Notes: generated by a model not told the origin, from the letters alone. Counted from the stretch's first letter, positions 20,618-33,328 are shown. The stretch is DNA of 64,000 bases from Beta vulgaris subsp. vulgaris (GCF_026745355.1 NC_079203.1:2772236-2836235), one strand, 5' to 3'. Numbers and translations: made by a program.

Positions 20618-21764
20618 TGTATTAAGGTTGAGTGTGAATGGCCTTCAATCTCTATGTTTCTACACCTTAAGTAGCAAACTTTCAATTTTTAGGATGATTA
20701 TTCGCTGGTTGGTGGTTTAGTTCTTCTCTTGTTTTTTTTTTTTTAATAATTTGGTGGTTGGTGGTTTTAGCTCTTCTCTTGTTTTCGTTTTTTAATAATT
20801 TGGTGGTTGTAGCATTGTAGGCCAAGAATTCACGATAAGATCATAAGATTCTTCCACACCTAATCTTGTCTCTTTTCATTTCAAAAATGCTTTTAAAAAT
20901 TTCTCAAGTCAAATTTACTAACTGTTGTTGTTCGTTGAACAAATAATTGAAAGAAGTGTTTTAACTAATACACCTTTCGTTTTGTTTTGTTGTTCTTGCA
21001 TTCTTTATTTGGAAATTTTAATATGTTGTTCTCACTTTAATTTTTTTTCATAAATTATAATTTATAAATTAAATTTTTTTATTAGTTTTATATTGCTATT
21101 AATATATTCACAACTTCACACTATTTAGTAGTCAATTTTTACTTTTTAACCCTTTTAAATTTTGCCTAATTGGCTGTTTAATTAACATAAAATAACTTAA
21201 AGAGCAATAAATGTGTTCACATTAGTTTGTAGTTATTTTACTTATTTATCCATCAAACTTTTTGTATTATTGGTTGCCTAACCTAAAATAACTCAAAAGG
21301 GAAAGAATCTTCAATCTTTATTTTTAGTTTATTTTATTTTATTTAAAATAGTGAAATCTTGTCTATTTTTTGAGCTGTATTATTTTTTTTCCCGATTCCA
21401 AACAAGAACAACAAAAGAAAACGGAGGGAGTAACTCTCAGTTTTAAAAACTTATAGCTACTTCTCTTTTTTTCTTAAAAAAAAAGAGGATTAAGCATATT
21501 AAGGTGGAATGGGCCAATTGATCAAATTGGTAAAAGAAAGTGACCCTCGACGACAAATTGGTAAAAAAAATTGCTCTAGCGACAAATTGGTAAAAAAAAA
21601 TTGAGCTCCAACGAAATTCATGCTAATTCTTTTCTATAATTTTCCGATTCGATCAAAACGTACACTTTATAAGATTTTATTTTGAATTGGGTAAAATAGT
21701 GTGTATTGACAAGATAAGTTAATTAGCTAAAAACACAAAAGTCTATATAAAAGGCTTGTAAATG
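20618..21764. other. Upstream region of R1 (promoter side)
   Basis: It aligns with 45048-45594 plus 46831-47460 upstream of R2, and more loosely with 62643-63430 upstream of R3. It contains T-runs and, near 21520-21600, tandem ACAAATTGGTAAAAA motifs that form one arm of an inverted-repeat element. The other arm now lies beyond the transposon nest, at about 31640-31770. No gene is seen and no TATA box can be assigned confidently. Confidence 0.6.
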
Positions 21765-22018
21765 TGTTGGAACACAAGGTGACACTCAAAAAGGGAGGGG
21801 TTGAATTGAGTGACGAAAACTGATCAATTTTCGCAAAATCTCTGTTATTGCACAGTGTCAGACACTGTGTGAAACGCTCGTAAATTTCTATTTTGAGTTT
21901 TTGCGAAAATTAAAACTAAAACTGTATTAAATCAATACTCAAACTGAAGATATAACGTGGTTCAATCTCACCTCTGAGATCTACGTCCACAAGAAACAAA
22001 AACTCTTTTATTTCTTTA

Positions 22019-23365
22019 TGTTGAACCCTAGTTTTGATGATGACAAAGAAACAAAGATGCAAACTAAGTAGTGAACTAATGAGTTATTTAAGTGTATGAT
22101 TTTTAAGGTATCAATGAAAGGAACTAGGAGAATACGAAGTCAATGAAGAATCAAGAGAGGATTTCAAAGGCTAAGTAAAGAAGTTTCTATAAGTTGATAC
22201 TGGAGCAAGCATTGGATCAAGAAGAATAAAAGAAGGCGTTTATTTTCTAGTTCCATTGTAAAGGAACAAAGTAAGGATGGTAAGGAACATTGGCAGTTTA
22301 TTTGAGAATGAGGTTTGTTCCTTTCTAAGGAACAAACTAAGTGGCACTAAACGAATCTGTTAAAGGAACTTGATTTATAAAAGGAACTAGACTTAGGCGT
22401 GCAGTAATAACGGACAATTATGTAATTGAGTAAGTCATGCCTAAATAATAGGAAATCAGTTTTACTAAGTGAAAATCAGTTTTAATAGAAAATCTTTTTA
22501 AAAAAAGATTTTGTTTTTCGGAAAAGATAAGAAAATTATTTATCCGGTTTTTATAGAGTTTGTTTAAAAGATAATATTTTCTTGAAGATTAAAATTCATT
22601 TTTAATGATAAAACTGTTTTGATATTAAACTGATTTTCGGATAAAGCTCAAGAACTCCTAATCTTTAGGAGTTGTGGCTAAAATATATCCACGTTCAAAT
22701 GAGATCATGGGATCATGGACATGATGAGAAACGTGTTCCTTAGGGGAAGGAACATCATGGGTTAATGGATTAACATGAACTCGATTTTAACTCCCACGTT
22801 CTATGTGTTAGTCACTATAAATATTGAAGTCTAAATAGTTCCAAAGTGTGTCTGACTAAGTAATTAAGTGAGTTTAACTAATTAAGTGTCAGTGCCTTCA
22901 TTCTCTCATAATAGCCATTTGTTCTTTGCTTTCTTACTCTAATTCCACTAAGCTTATTTCGATCAATTGTATTTTGGTTTTTGGGGTAAGGGAACTTTGA
23001 GTGAAGTTCTGTAAGAGAGAAGCTTTGAGTAAAGCTATGAGTGAGAAAACTTCGAGTGAAGTTGAGAGGAACTACTGTTAAGGGAACAGTGGCTCAGGAA
23101 CTTGATTTAGGAACTCAAGGTGTGGCTCGAGTTAGAATTAGGTTGTAACAAAGTTGTTTGGCCTAATTAGTGAAAGAGTTGAGTTTAAAATCCCTAGTGG
23201 TCGAGGTTGTTTCTTCTTGTTGGGCCCAAGAAGTTTTTCCTCGTAAAAATCCCTTGTGTTCCTCTAGCTTGTTTATTCGTTTAAGTTTTAAATTTCCGCA
23301 AAAAGTTACGTTTATTTCTACACCTACAATTCACCCCCCTCTTGTAGTGTTCTTGGGAAATAACA
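22019..23365 (+). repeat. 5' LTR of SIRE-like Copia
   Basis: It starts TGTTGAACCCTAG and ends GGGAAATAACA, 1347 bp, directly before ATTGGTATCAGAGC. The 3' end contains a long T/C-rich stretch and CACCCCCCTCTTGTAG, typical of SIRE/Maximus LTRs. Confidence 0.9.
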
Positions 23366-23430
23366 ATTGGTATCAGAGCTAGAACTCACGTAAGATAGGA
23401 AACCCTATTGAGAAAAAGATCCAAGGAACA

Positions 23431-25118
23431 ATGAATACCACCGAGAAACTTGAAGAAGGTTATTCCACTCAAAGGCCTCCTATGTTCAATGGGAAGTACT
23501 AAACTATTGGAAGAACCGCATGGAGATATTCATCAAAGCTGAAAATTATCAGGTATGGAGAGTCATTGAAGTTGGTGATTTCGAAGTCACAACTACAAAT
23601 GACAAAAATGAGGTAACTCTAAAACCCCTCTCTGATTATGAAAAATCTGATTTTGAAAAAATGGAAGTAAATGCCATGGCTATTAAACTGTTGCATTGTG
23701 GACTTGGACCCCATGAACATAATAGGATCATGGGATGCAAATCCGCAAAGCAAATATGGGATTTACTAGAAGTAACCCATGAAGGAACTAATGAAGTAAA
23801 AGATCAAAATTGATTTACTTATGAATCAATATGAACTGTTCTGCATGAAATCTAAGGAAAGCATCGAGACATGTTTACTCGTTTTACTAACATTATTAAT
23901 GAGTTGGCTTCTCTTGGAAAGTTTATTTCATCTGAGGAACAGGTTCGAAAGGTTCTTAGGAGTCTTCCTAAGGACAGATGGATGGCTAGTCACTGCTCTC
24001 AAGAAACAAAAGACTTCACTAAGTTCAACTTAGAACAGCTGGCAGGGTCACTTATGACTCATGAGCTTCACCTTGATACTGAATATGGTGAAAGCTCCAA
24101 ATCAAAATCAATTGCTCTCAAAGCAGATGATGAAGATGATTCGGATTCAGAAGAAGAAGAAGAAGAAGCAGCCCTCATGGTTCGAAAATTTCGAAAGATG
24201 TATAGGAACATGAAGAATGGAAACTTCAAAGGTAAAACTAAGAAATTTTCTAACAAAGCTGCTTGTCATAAATGTGGTAGTACAGATCACTTCATCAAGG
24301 AATGTCCTCTTTGGGAAAATGACAAAACCAAAGAAAGGAACAAGGAACGCTTTGCTGAAAGGAACAAAGAATCAAAGGCACCTTTCTCTAAGGAAAATGT
24401 GCGCAAAGCTATGATAGCTGCTTGGGGAGATTCAGAGACGGAAGAAGAAGAGGAACAACAAACTGAAGAAACAGCAAACCTTTGCCTCATGGCAAACACT
24501 GATAAAAAAGAAGATGAAGAAAAGTTGAGGTAAGTTAACATGGTCTTGAGTCAGACTTAGATTGTAAAACTAGGCCTGAAATATATGATCTTCTTTATGA
24601 TGCAATTCTTGAATGTAGAGAAACGTGAAAAACGTAAACAAACGAACAAGCCCTAAAGGTCTGCAAGAACACATAGAATGGCTTAAGAAAATGGGAACAG
24701 ATGTTGAAACAAGATTTTTTGATTTATTTGATAAAAACTCTAAAATCAAAGAATGTTATAAAAGTTTGAAAAATGAAAATTATCTAATTAATTTAGAGAT
24801 TTCACACTTGAAGGAGTTTGTCCCTGTTCCGAGTTCCTTTGATATAAGATCAACTCCTTTGAAAGGATACAGATCTGAGATTGAAAATTTGAATAAAGAG
24901 AAAAATGTTTTAAAGGAACAGATCTGTAGTCTTAAAAAGGAACTGATTGCCGCAAGGAACAAAGGCAAAATTATGGCAGTTCCTAAGTGGATTGAGAAAC
25001 CACAGACCAAAAGGAAAGAAGGTCTTGGTTTTGAAAACTACAAGAAAAGGAACAAGACAAAGAAATATGTTGATCTACCTAGTGATAAATTTTGTATGTA
25101 TTGTGGAAAGGTAGGTCA
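23431..25118 (+). pseudogene. Decayed SIRE-like gag
   Basis: ATG at 23431 opens MNTTEKLEEGYSTQRPPMFN, then loses frame near 23500. Further single-base frameshifts lie near 23805 and 23870. Recognisable pieces are MEIFIKAENYQVWRVIE, MFTRFTNIINELASLGK, a CCHC knuckle CHKCGSTDHFIKEC, an acidic SDSEEEEEE run, a coiled-coil-like segment (24625-25000) and the start of a second knuckle CMYCGKVGHY. Stops also separate 24533 from 24625. It cannot make a functional protein. Confidence 0.85.
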
Positions 25119-26180
25119 TTACCCATTCTTAGGAGGAACACTATTATGGGTCACTGATTGCTGTTGGAGTCCTTTGCTCCCATTACCTCCCGGATTCTGA
25201 GTCGGCTTAGGATTTGCTGATGTTGAGTCTTTCTGGAAGCACTCATATTCTCTATGGCCTAACTTGCTACAAATCCTACAAGTTACCAGATTTCCTTCAC
25301 AGTCCTTCCCTGGGTGGTTTCTTGGACATCTTTTGCAGTAGTAGACTCTCTTGGACTTTCCATTTTCAGATTGACTACGATGGTTGTTATTCCCATTATT
25401 TTTATCATCCTTTCCTTGCTTGAATCCTCCATTAGTCTTTTGACGCTTATCTCCACCTTGAAACCCATTACTAGACCCCTTCCTTTTATCTCCAGGATTC
25501 AAATCTAGCTCTCTTCCATTGATCCCGAATAGATGGGCAGCTCTTCCATACACTTCATCAAGGCTATTAAAGTTAGCCCCTCCCAATTTCCCTTGAATGG
25601 ACAAGTTTAACCCTTGCTCAAATCGTTGAGCCTTCAAAACTTCAGTTGGAACCATTTCAGGTGCAAACCTCATTAACTCTATGAACTTAGAGTAGTATTC
25701 ATTGACAGTCATGGTCCCCATCCTCAGGTTGGTAAACTCTAGGCACTTCTTTTTCCTTAAGTAAGGTGGGTAAAACTTGGTTCTCAAGGCTTCCTTAAAT
25801 TGCTCCCACCCAAAATCCTCTTGAGTCGCCAACGACTCCTTCCTTTGGGACCACCATAAATCAGCTTCCTCTCTTAGGTAGTATGTAGCATTATTGATTT
25901 TTAACTCATCATCACACCTAACAGCAGTAAACAGTTTATCAAACTCCCTAATCCAGTTCTCAAGACTGGTTGGGTCCTCTTTTCCATCATATACAGGTGG
26001 ATTCCTAGAGGCTACTTTCTTAAACACGTCGCCAGCTAGGTCAGGCTCTTGTTGATGGTTCAGTTGAGAAGTCATAGCCTTAGCCAAATTCTTGATCAGA
26101 AAGGTCAACTCCTTAAGAGTTGCTCGAGTTTTGGATCTACTTCCGGGTCTACTGGCCATTTCTTCCTGGATAAGAAACAA
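25119..26180 (-). pseudogene. gag: Gypsy gag (C-terminally truncated with its element)
   Basis: The frame of 353 codons has a Retrotrans_gag core: NPPVYDGKEDPTSLENWIRE, LREEADLWWSQRKES, FYPPYLRKKKCLEF, MTVNEYYSKFIELMRF. Two zinc knuckles follow (CKRCPRNHPGKDC and CRICSKLGHREYEC). The frame is open from an upstream MFLIQEEMASRPG; the natural start may be the second Met (MASRPG). The end is created by the junction with the Copia fragment, so the gag-pol polyprotein is lost. The type fits chromovirus-like Gypsy elements, but no chromodomain remains to confirm this. Confidence 0.85.
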
Positions 26181-26899
26181 CTACTTATTAAAGTTATCCT
26201 ACTAAATTTGTAATTCATACAACAATCATCATTCATAATATGATTGACAAATTGCACATAACATAAAAAGAACAAACTAGAATTTTATTTATTAATCCTT
26301 GAAAAGGAATACTAACATTTATAATGAGTAGTAGTCTAATTACAGAACTACTAATTATTAAAGCTACTAAAAATAATCTTCATCCTTATGAAAATTTAAT
26401 AATATTTCCATATTTTGCTAGACAGAATGTCATACAATTATTCACAAGAACAATAATCTGATTGTAAATAAGGAAACAAAGAAAATTTCAAATTATTTGT
26501 ATTTTCGAAAAAATTTAAGTATACATATATATGTATATAATAAGTTTTTATTTCGAATACTAGGTTTTTCGTGTATGGAAAAATTAACCGAGAGAGTTCC
26601 CAGGAAAGAGAGGTACGGCATAAGCGGCCGACTTAAGTACCAAGTCTTTCCTTAGCCAGAACTTTCCTCAAAAAAATAATCCACACACTTATTCCTTTCT
26701 TCGAAATATATAAATTGGAAAATATTTATATTTGGAAATATAACTTTATTTATGCAAATAAAATGGATATAACTTTATTTATGCAAATAAAATGCAAAAA
26801 AAAAAAATTATGCACTAAAATGCGAAACTCTAACTTATATGCCCTTCCTAAATCTACCCAAACTCTCATTAATAAACCTAAAGGCTCTTGATACCACTT
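25119..26899 (-). mobile_element. Truncated Ty3/Gypsy element: leader and gag
   Basis: Reading leftward from the LTR at 26900 there is a primer-binding site TGGTATCAAGAGCC (within 26883-26898), an AT-rich leader (26181-26880, no gene) and a gag frame that stops at the junction near 25119. Pol and the 3' LTR are missing. Confidence 0.85.
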
Positions 26900-28444
26900 T
26901 GTAACACCCCCAAATTTCTCTCTTTTTGAAGAACATATTTTAATATAAAACACTTGAGAAACTTGAGAGTATTACCGCCACGTGATAACGTTAAAGGCTA
27001 AAACTACTAACTACTAAATTAACAATGCAGCGGAATTAATAAAAATAACTTCTCTTTATTGATAAATAAAAATTTATTGTTTCAAATATGACAAAGGGAA
27101 ATATAAACATAATGACTACTAAACTAAGCTATGTAGTACTCCTCACTAGCTCCCCCATACGTAGTATGCATCAATCAACCTGAAAAATCTGCTCACCAAA
27201 AGGATCATCACAGGGACAAAGCCATAAAACAAACAAAACAAAATGCGTGTCAGTAAAATACTGAGTACATGTATATGCGGAAATTTAAATACTTTACTAA
27301 ACATTCAAAATACTCATATAAACCTTCCTTGGATACTTGAAATAACTTGTATAAATTCCTTGGATACTTGTATAATATAACGTATATAACTTTAATAATA
27401 CTCCTTTTCCTTGCCTAGGTACCTTTCCTAAAGTGTGCACACCCCCAAGTTTAGTATTCCTTAATGAGTCTATTACGAGGGGAACTACCTTGTCCACATG
27501 ACTTATACAAAAAGTACATGGGTAAATAATATAATAGCTACCGTTCTTGTTAGTAAATAACAAGTCGTGGCCTCTTTATAAATTGTGATCATAGAAGATC
27601 ATATAACTAAGAAAAAATCATTCAGAAATAATCCTCCTTTATAAGAATAGTAATTCTTATATAAAACTTTTGCCACTTAAAAGATATAATATTAATAACT
27701 TGCTTATATCAAATAATCTTTGAAGATAATCTTTCTTTATAAATAATAATAATGCTTATACACGTTTACTCAATTAATAGCCTTGAACTTCATACGTAAA
27801 GATGCATGACAGTATTATAACTTAGTGAATACAATCATGAAAACTTATCTGTTCTTTTCGCAGAATCACTCCATACGATCATGAAAACTTATCTTTTCTT
27901 TTGGCAGAATCACTCCATACTAAAACAACTAATGATTCTAAATGTTTAGTATAGACCAATATACTACAATTCGTTAGAGTATCCACTAATATGTTGACAC
28001 CTACTAGTAAGTTTAACAAGACCATGTTAATTAGTGAGTGATTCTAAAACCGCAAAACATGTAGGACAATACACTTACTCAATGAGTATGCTGGAACTTA
28101 ACGCCTACATGCTATTCACACTAAAAGTTATGAATTAATAAACTTAACAGTATACTAAGAAAACAATTTAAGAATATACTTACGTAGGGAGTATGCTGAA
28201 ACTTATAATATTGACACTAAACTCACGTATATATAACAATCCAAAATAGCAACCCTAAAACATAATACTATACGTGCATAACAATATTAAAAATCTACAT
28301 ATACACGCACTTTCAAAAATAATAACTACTAGGGAGGAAAATAGAGAAGGTAGGCTAAGAGGGAGAGAGAGTTTAAACTTGAGAAAAGAGATTTATTCCT
28401 CAAATTCGGTGTGAAGAATATGGTGGGTGGAGACCCCTATTTAT

Positions 28445-28674
28445 TAGAGGTGATCATTTTGGCCCGGCCCGTTTTTGGGCCGGGTTTTGGGCAGAATTTT
28501 TCGGCCGGGCCCGGCCCGGTCGTTTTTTTTTTGTCTTTGGGCGGGCTTTGGGCAAGCTAAAAACGAATTTATAGTCTATTTTTTGGCCCGCAAAAGCCCG
28601 CTAAGCCCGGCCAATGGGCAAAATTTTTTGGCCGCGGCCCGGCCTGAACCCGGCCCGGCCCATGATCACCTCTA
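28445..28674. mobile_element. GC-rich hAT MITE (TSD CTATTTAT)
   Basis: It is a 230-bp element with termini TAGAGGTGATCAT and ATGATCACCTCTA. An exact 8-bp duplication CTATTTAT lies at 28437-28444 and 28675-28682. The interior is full of GGCCCGGCCC / GGGCCGGG runs that can fold back. The open frame across it is an artefact of GC-rich sequence. Confidence 0.9.
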
Positions 28675-28839
28675 CTATTTATACTAGTTGGGTAAATAGG
28701 ATAAGAAATTAAGAATAGGAATAGGAACTAAAAGAATGATTTTTGAGAAAAGATAACTACGTTAGGTAGAATAAACTATCTTTTATGATAATATCCTAGA
28801 ATAGAGGAATATTCCATAAGATAAATAGTCTAGATGCTA

Positions 28840-30509
28840 CTCCCTCCGTTTCCTAAAGATCTTCCCTCTTTCCGTTTAACGGTGTTTCCAAAAGATCTTC
28901 CCACTTTTGCTTTATTCCTTGTTATTTCCCTAGGAACACTACAAGAGGGGGGGTGAATTGTAGGTGTAGAAATAAACGTAACTTTTTGCGGAAATTAAAA
29001 CTTAAACGAATAAACAAGCTAAAGGAACACAAGGGATTTTTACGAGGAAAAACTTCTTGGGCCCAACAAGAAGAAACAACCTCGACCACTAGGGATTTTA
29101 AACTCAACACTTTCACTAATTAGGCCAAACAACTCTGTTACAACCTAATTCTAACTCAAGCCACACCTTGAGTTCCTAAACTCAAGTTCCTGAGCCACTG
29201 TTCCCTTAACAGCAGTTCCTCTCAACTTCACTTGAAGTTTTCTCACACATACACGCTTCACTCAAAGCCTTTCTCTTACAGAACTTCACTCAAAGTTCCC
29301 TTACCCCAAAAACCAAAATACAATTGATCGAAATAAGCTTAGTGGAATTAGAGTAAGAAGGCAAAGAACAAATGGCTATTATGAGAGAATGAAGGCACTG
29401 ACACTTAATAAGTTAAACTCACTTAATTACTTAGTCAGACACAATTTGGAACTTATCTAGACTTCTATATTTATAGTGTTAATCATGAAGAATGTGGGAT
29501 TAATGTTAGAGTACATGTTTAGTCCATTAACCCATGATGTTCCTTCCCCTAAGGAACACGTTTTACATCATGTCCCATGATCCCATGAACCAAAAATGAA
29601 CGTGGATAAAATGCAGCCATTACTCCTAAGTAATAGGCGTTCCTTGAGCATTATCCGAAAATCAGTTTTTTATAAACTCTTTTTATCTTTAAATCTGAAT
29701 TTCTAATCTTTAAGAAAATAATATCTTTGAAATAAAATCTTTCTAACGACCGGATATTTATGTTCTTATTTTCCGAAAAATAAAATCTTTTCCAAAACAG
29801 ATTTTCTTTTTAAAACTGATTTTATCTTTTGAAATTAGAAATAACTAATTTCCTATAATCTAGGCATGACTTACTCCATTATCATTTTAACCGTTACACT
29901 AATTACACGCCTAAGTCTAGTTCCTTATATTAGTTCAGTTCCTTTAACATATTTGCTAAGTGCCACTTAGTTTGTTCCTTACAAAGGAACAAACGCTCAT
30001 TCTCAAATATTCTGCCACAGTTCCTTACCATTCTTTCTTTGTTCCTTTACATTGGAACTAGAAAATAAAACGCCTAGCTTCTATTATTCTTGATCCAATG
30101 CTTGCTCCAGTATCAACATAGAAACTTCTTTACTTAGCCTTTGAAATCCTCTCTTGACTTCTTCATTGACTTCGTATTCTCCCAGTTCCGTCCTTGCATT
30201 GATACCTTAAACACCATACACTTAAATAATTCATTAGTTCACTACTTAGTTTGTTCCTTTGTTTCTTTGTCATTATCAAAACTAGGGTTCAACATTCCTT
30301 ATTTGGCAAAATAAAATTCCCTATTTACCCTCTCATGTCACTATCATATGGTCCACCATTACATTATTAATTCAATTTTACTCCCTTTCTCTCTCCTACT
30401 TTAACCCCTTTTTCTCTCCTACTTTACTCACACCATGCCCCACACAACTTGATTTTCCTTGATATCTGTAGGAACAGTAAGTGGGAAGATCTTTAGGAAA
30501 CGGAGGGAG
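28840..30509. mobile_element. Stowaway MITE split by a Copia solo LTR (TSD TA)
   Basis: The termini CTCCCTCCGTTTCCTAAAGA and the complementary TCTTTAGGAAACGGAGGGAG are flanked by TA on both sides (28838-28839, 30510-30511). Without the inserted LTR and its duplication it is about 290 bp. Confidence 0.9.
28920..30294 (-). repeat. Solo LTR of the SIRE-like Copia family (TSD TTCCT)
   Basis: This 1375-bp LTR matches 22019-23365 in reverse. On the plus strand it runs TGTTATTTCCC to GGGTTCAACA. TTCCT is duplicated at 28915-28919 and 30295-30299. No internal region is present, which indicates LTR-LTR recombination. Confidence 0.92.
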
Positions 30510-31518
30510 TAATTACCCAAAAGATAAAACCAACAATTAAGCAAAGATAAAGGAAAACAAGGTAACCAACTTTTGGTCAATTAGTTTAGCTTCCTGGCGG
30601 TACGAGAGCTATGAAATCAACTTCGATCTTCTCCCTTTTTTATTTTTTATTTTTTTATAAAACTTTTGAAAATCCTTTTTGAAATTTCTTTTTAAAATTT
30701 CTTCTAACTACTTGGGTTACAAGTTGTAAACTTAGGCCCAATATATAATTTGGGCTAGAATTTATTTGAAAACCCCATAATTTAATACAAAGGCCTATTT
30801 GAAACATTTATAATTAACAAAAAGCCTTTTTAGTATATAAAAACTTCTAAAAATATAACTAATAACTTACTAAAAATACGGAGTATTACAAATTCTCTTT
30901 TTAGAAAAACAAACTTTATCTTTTTCCATCTTTATCTTTAATCTCAAAAAGATAAGTTTTACATATTAGATTTTCTTTTCAACTCAAATTCTGTTTTTAT
31001 CAAAAAAGTATTTTCCAAAATAAAATCTGATTTTATAAAACATGTTTTAGTAAATTTCGGTTTTATAAAATTCTTTTAAAAATACGTTTTTATGAAAACA
31101 CGGTTTTTTGTAAAATGTTTTTCTAAAACTCGTTTTTATTAATTTCTTTTCTAAACACGTTTTTTCTAAAATTATTTTTATTTCTTATTTCGAAAACTAA
31201 TTTCCTTTTTATATAGATATATAATATTAATACAATTATTTATTTCCTTAACTCTAAGAAAATAATAATTATACTAATTTTATATTTCTATATTTAGCAT
31301 ATAGCATATCACCTAGTTCAAGCATATTACATTTGTATACAAAGTAACTATTCTAAGGAATATATAAACTTGGACTTCATTCTTGATTCTTCTTTTTCTC
31401 AAATTCTTCATTTATGAATTCCTTTCTTCATGCATCTGTTTCAACTGTTACATACTTTCATACTATAACATATTATATTAATTTTCATCATCAAAACATA
31501 ACATGTACATGCACAACA

Positions 31519-31860
31519 AAATGCACATATTGAATGTTGATCAAGCTGAATAATTCTACAAAATATGGCCAAAATGTCGCTAGGAATCTGTTTAATTTAC
31601 CAAATTATCGTCAAAACTGATCATTTTATTTACTTAAATGCCGTCTGAGCTCTTTTTTTTTTTTGCCAACTTGTCGCTGGAGCTCAGTTTTTTTGACCAA
31701 TTTGTCGTCATACCAAGTTTTTTTACCAAATTGTTGTTGAGGTTAACTTATTTTTACCAAATTTGTCAAATGACCAGGTGAAATTTTAATTTAATGAAAA
31801 ATATAATAAGCTATTTGCTATTTATCATACAATTTTATTAAGCAAACAATACTATCACTT

Positions 31861-31895
<35 letters not shown>

Positions 31896-32160
31896 AGGAT
31901 AAGTATATCCATTTCTGAATTTCTACAGCTAAAGTAGTCTAAACTCTCAATTATTGTAGGCCACAGTTCACGACAGCTACACACATATAGTTCCAACTTC
32001 CACGCGAATCTTCTCTCTTTTCATTTGAAAAGTCTTATTTTAAATGATTAGGAAATCACAAATTTTGAGAATAATCATTCTAATCTTAACATAAAATCTA
32101 ATGAATTCAAGATTGAATTTTTATAACAAGCACATTTCATTTCATTCTAACCCAACACTA
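31519..32160. other. Continuation of the R1 upstream region
   Basis: It aligns with 47465-48095 in unit 2. It has the second arm of the ACCAAATTTGTC/CCAATTTGTCG inverted-repeat element (31640-31770) and a run of about 30 A residues at 31866-31894 whose length differs in unit 2. No gene is seen. Confidence 0.6.
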
Positions 32161-32473
32161 TTTTTTTTTATTTTTTCGATAGGTAAATATGAGTTGTGAT
32201 TATCAAAACGAAACAATTTACACCCTAATTTAGTAATTTTCCTTGAATAGCCAAGCTATACCAAGGCCCACCAACAAACTAATTACAAAGCTTCCAACCA
32301 GCGTCTATCTCTATGACTTATCTTCTTAAGAATAACACTAAGACATCTATATTTCACATTTCCTTGTATTCTCTTTACAATATAATTTATACAACCGACT
32401 TTCCCTTCCCAAAGAGCCTGATTCCTAGCATGCCAAATAAAGTAAATGACAGCTTCTGGTCATCCCTTCTCTT
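32161..32473 (-). pseudogene. LINE 3' fragment (reverse-transcriptase zinc-binding tail) with poly-A
   Basis: The minus strand reads AVIYFIWHARNQALWEGKVG, then CINYIVKRIQGNVKYRCLSV, then ILKKISHRDRRWLEAL and a stop. This is the WHARN-type tail that follows plant LINE reverse transcriptases (zf-RVT region). An A-rich tail (RC of 32161-32180) follows about 100 bp later, as expected for a LINE 3' end. A second copy is at 48093-48410 in unit 2, so the insertion predates the duplication. Confidence 0.7.
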
Positions 32474-32615
32474 CTCCTTCCTAGTTATTTCGCTGACCAC
32501 AGTATACTGATTTAGTCCTATTGAGTAATTATCTCTCTTGTGTGTTAAGTTTCTCAGTTAAGAAAATTTTGAGGCCAATTTTTGAGGCCTTCATAACATG
32601 TGTGCTCTTTTGCAG

Positions 32616-32663
32616 GCTATGCAAACCCCCTTCAGGAGCTACATTCAAGAGATGCTGGCTCTT
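32616..32663 (+). pseudogene. Host-gene fragment, penultimate exon (copy B)
   Basis: It encodes the same 16 codons as copy A (AMQTPFRSYIQEMLAL), with intact TTTTGCAG and GTAAGC borders. It differs only at a synonymous site (CCC for CCC/CCT-type changes near TPF). Confidence 0.5.
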
Positions 32664-33328
32664 GTAAGCAATTATAAACATTTCACATTGTGGCCTTTAA
32701 ATTTGGGTAAATAGGTGTTCGCTTTCTGTTGGTTATGATATCACTAATACGTACTGAATCTGCCAGTGGCGATCCCAACTGTGAGCTGATTATAGTTTTA
32801 GCAGAACAAGTTTCTAGGTTGGCAGGGGATATTAGTACTCTATTGTTTCGCAGAATCTCGTTTTAGCTAATGTTGAATATAGGTTTTACGAAAAAATGGA
32901 TACCTTGCCAGTAAGTTGATATTGAATTTGGTTAAGAAATCAAAAATCTTGGAATCACTTCAATATTTGTATTTACAAATCACATTGGTGGGACATCACA
33001 AGTTTCATTAGCTGTGCAGTTTCAGGCTTATATATTGGACCTTGAGATTAGTATCTGAATCTCTTGTCTTTGCATGGGGGTGAAATTGATGGTTGATAAA
33101 TCCAGCAATCTCTTATACCTAAGTTTCTTTGTTGTTTTAATTTCATCACCTGTAGGCTGTAGGAATCCATTTTGTTTGATTGTTGATTAAAGCAACAACC
33201 TCTCATTCTCTTGTATACATGTTGATAGAAAGACTAGGAACTTGGGGAGTTGTGAGTTGACATTTCTTGATGGCTCTTTCATGTTATGTCATCATGGCAT
33301 GTTAACGTGTTGCTGTTAATGGGTTCAG

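Larger units (their letters stand above)
22019..25118 (+). mobile_element. 3'-truncated SIRE-like Copia retrotransposon
   Basis: The 5' LTR (22019-23365) is followed by the primer-binding site TTGGTATCAGAGC and a decayed gag. The element ends abruptly inside the second zinc-knuckle region of gag, at about 25118, where it meets a Gypsy gag in opposite orientation. Protease, integrase, RT, RNase H and the 3' LTR are gone. It belongs to the same family as the LTRs at 1-861 and 28920-30294. Confidence 0.85.
26900..30890 (-). repeat. 5' LTR of the Gypsy element, enlarged by two MITE insertions and a solo LTR
   Basis: On the minus strand it starts TGTAATACTCCGTA at 30890 and ends GGGGTGTTACA at 26900, next to the primer-binding site. 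After removing the hAT MITE, the Stowaway and the solo LTR it is about 2.1 kb. Small frames inside it are not gene-like. Confidence 0.75.
21765..31518 (-). mobile_element. Outer layer of a nested stack: SIRE-like solo LTR (TSD AAATG) split by later insertions
   Basis: On the minus strand the LTR starts TGTTGTGCATGTACATG at 31518 and ends CTTGTGTTCCAACA at 21765. A 5-bp duplication AAATG flanks it (21760-21764, 31519-31523). Unit 2 shows the empty site near 47460-47470. Only 254 bp (21765-22018) and 628 bp (30891-31518) belong to this LTR, about 882 bp in all, so it is a solo LTR. Everything between is inserted later. Confidence 0.8.

Noticed and set aside
28475..28687. Plus-strand frame rich in Gly, Pro and Arg
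   Set aside because: It is produced by the GGCCCGG repeats of a hAT MITE with a clear 8-bp duplication.
31866..31894. Long A-run considered as a retroposon tail
   Set aside because: It occurs at the same place in unit 2 with another length, with no upstream retroposon or target duplication; it is treated as a variable homopolymer.
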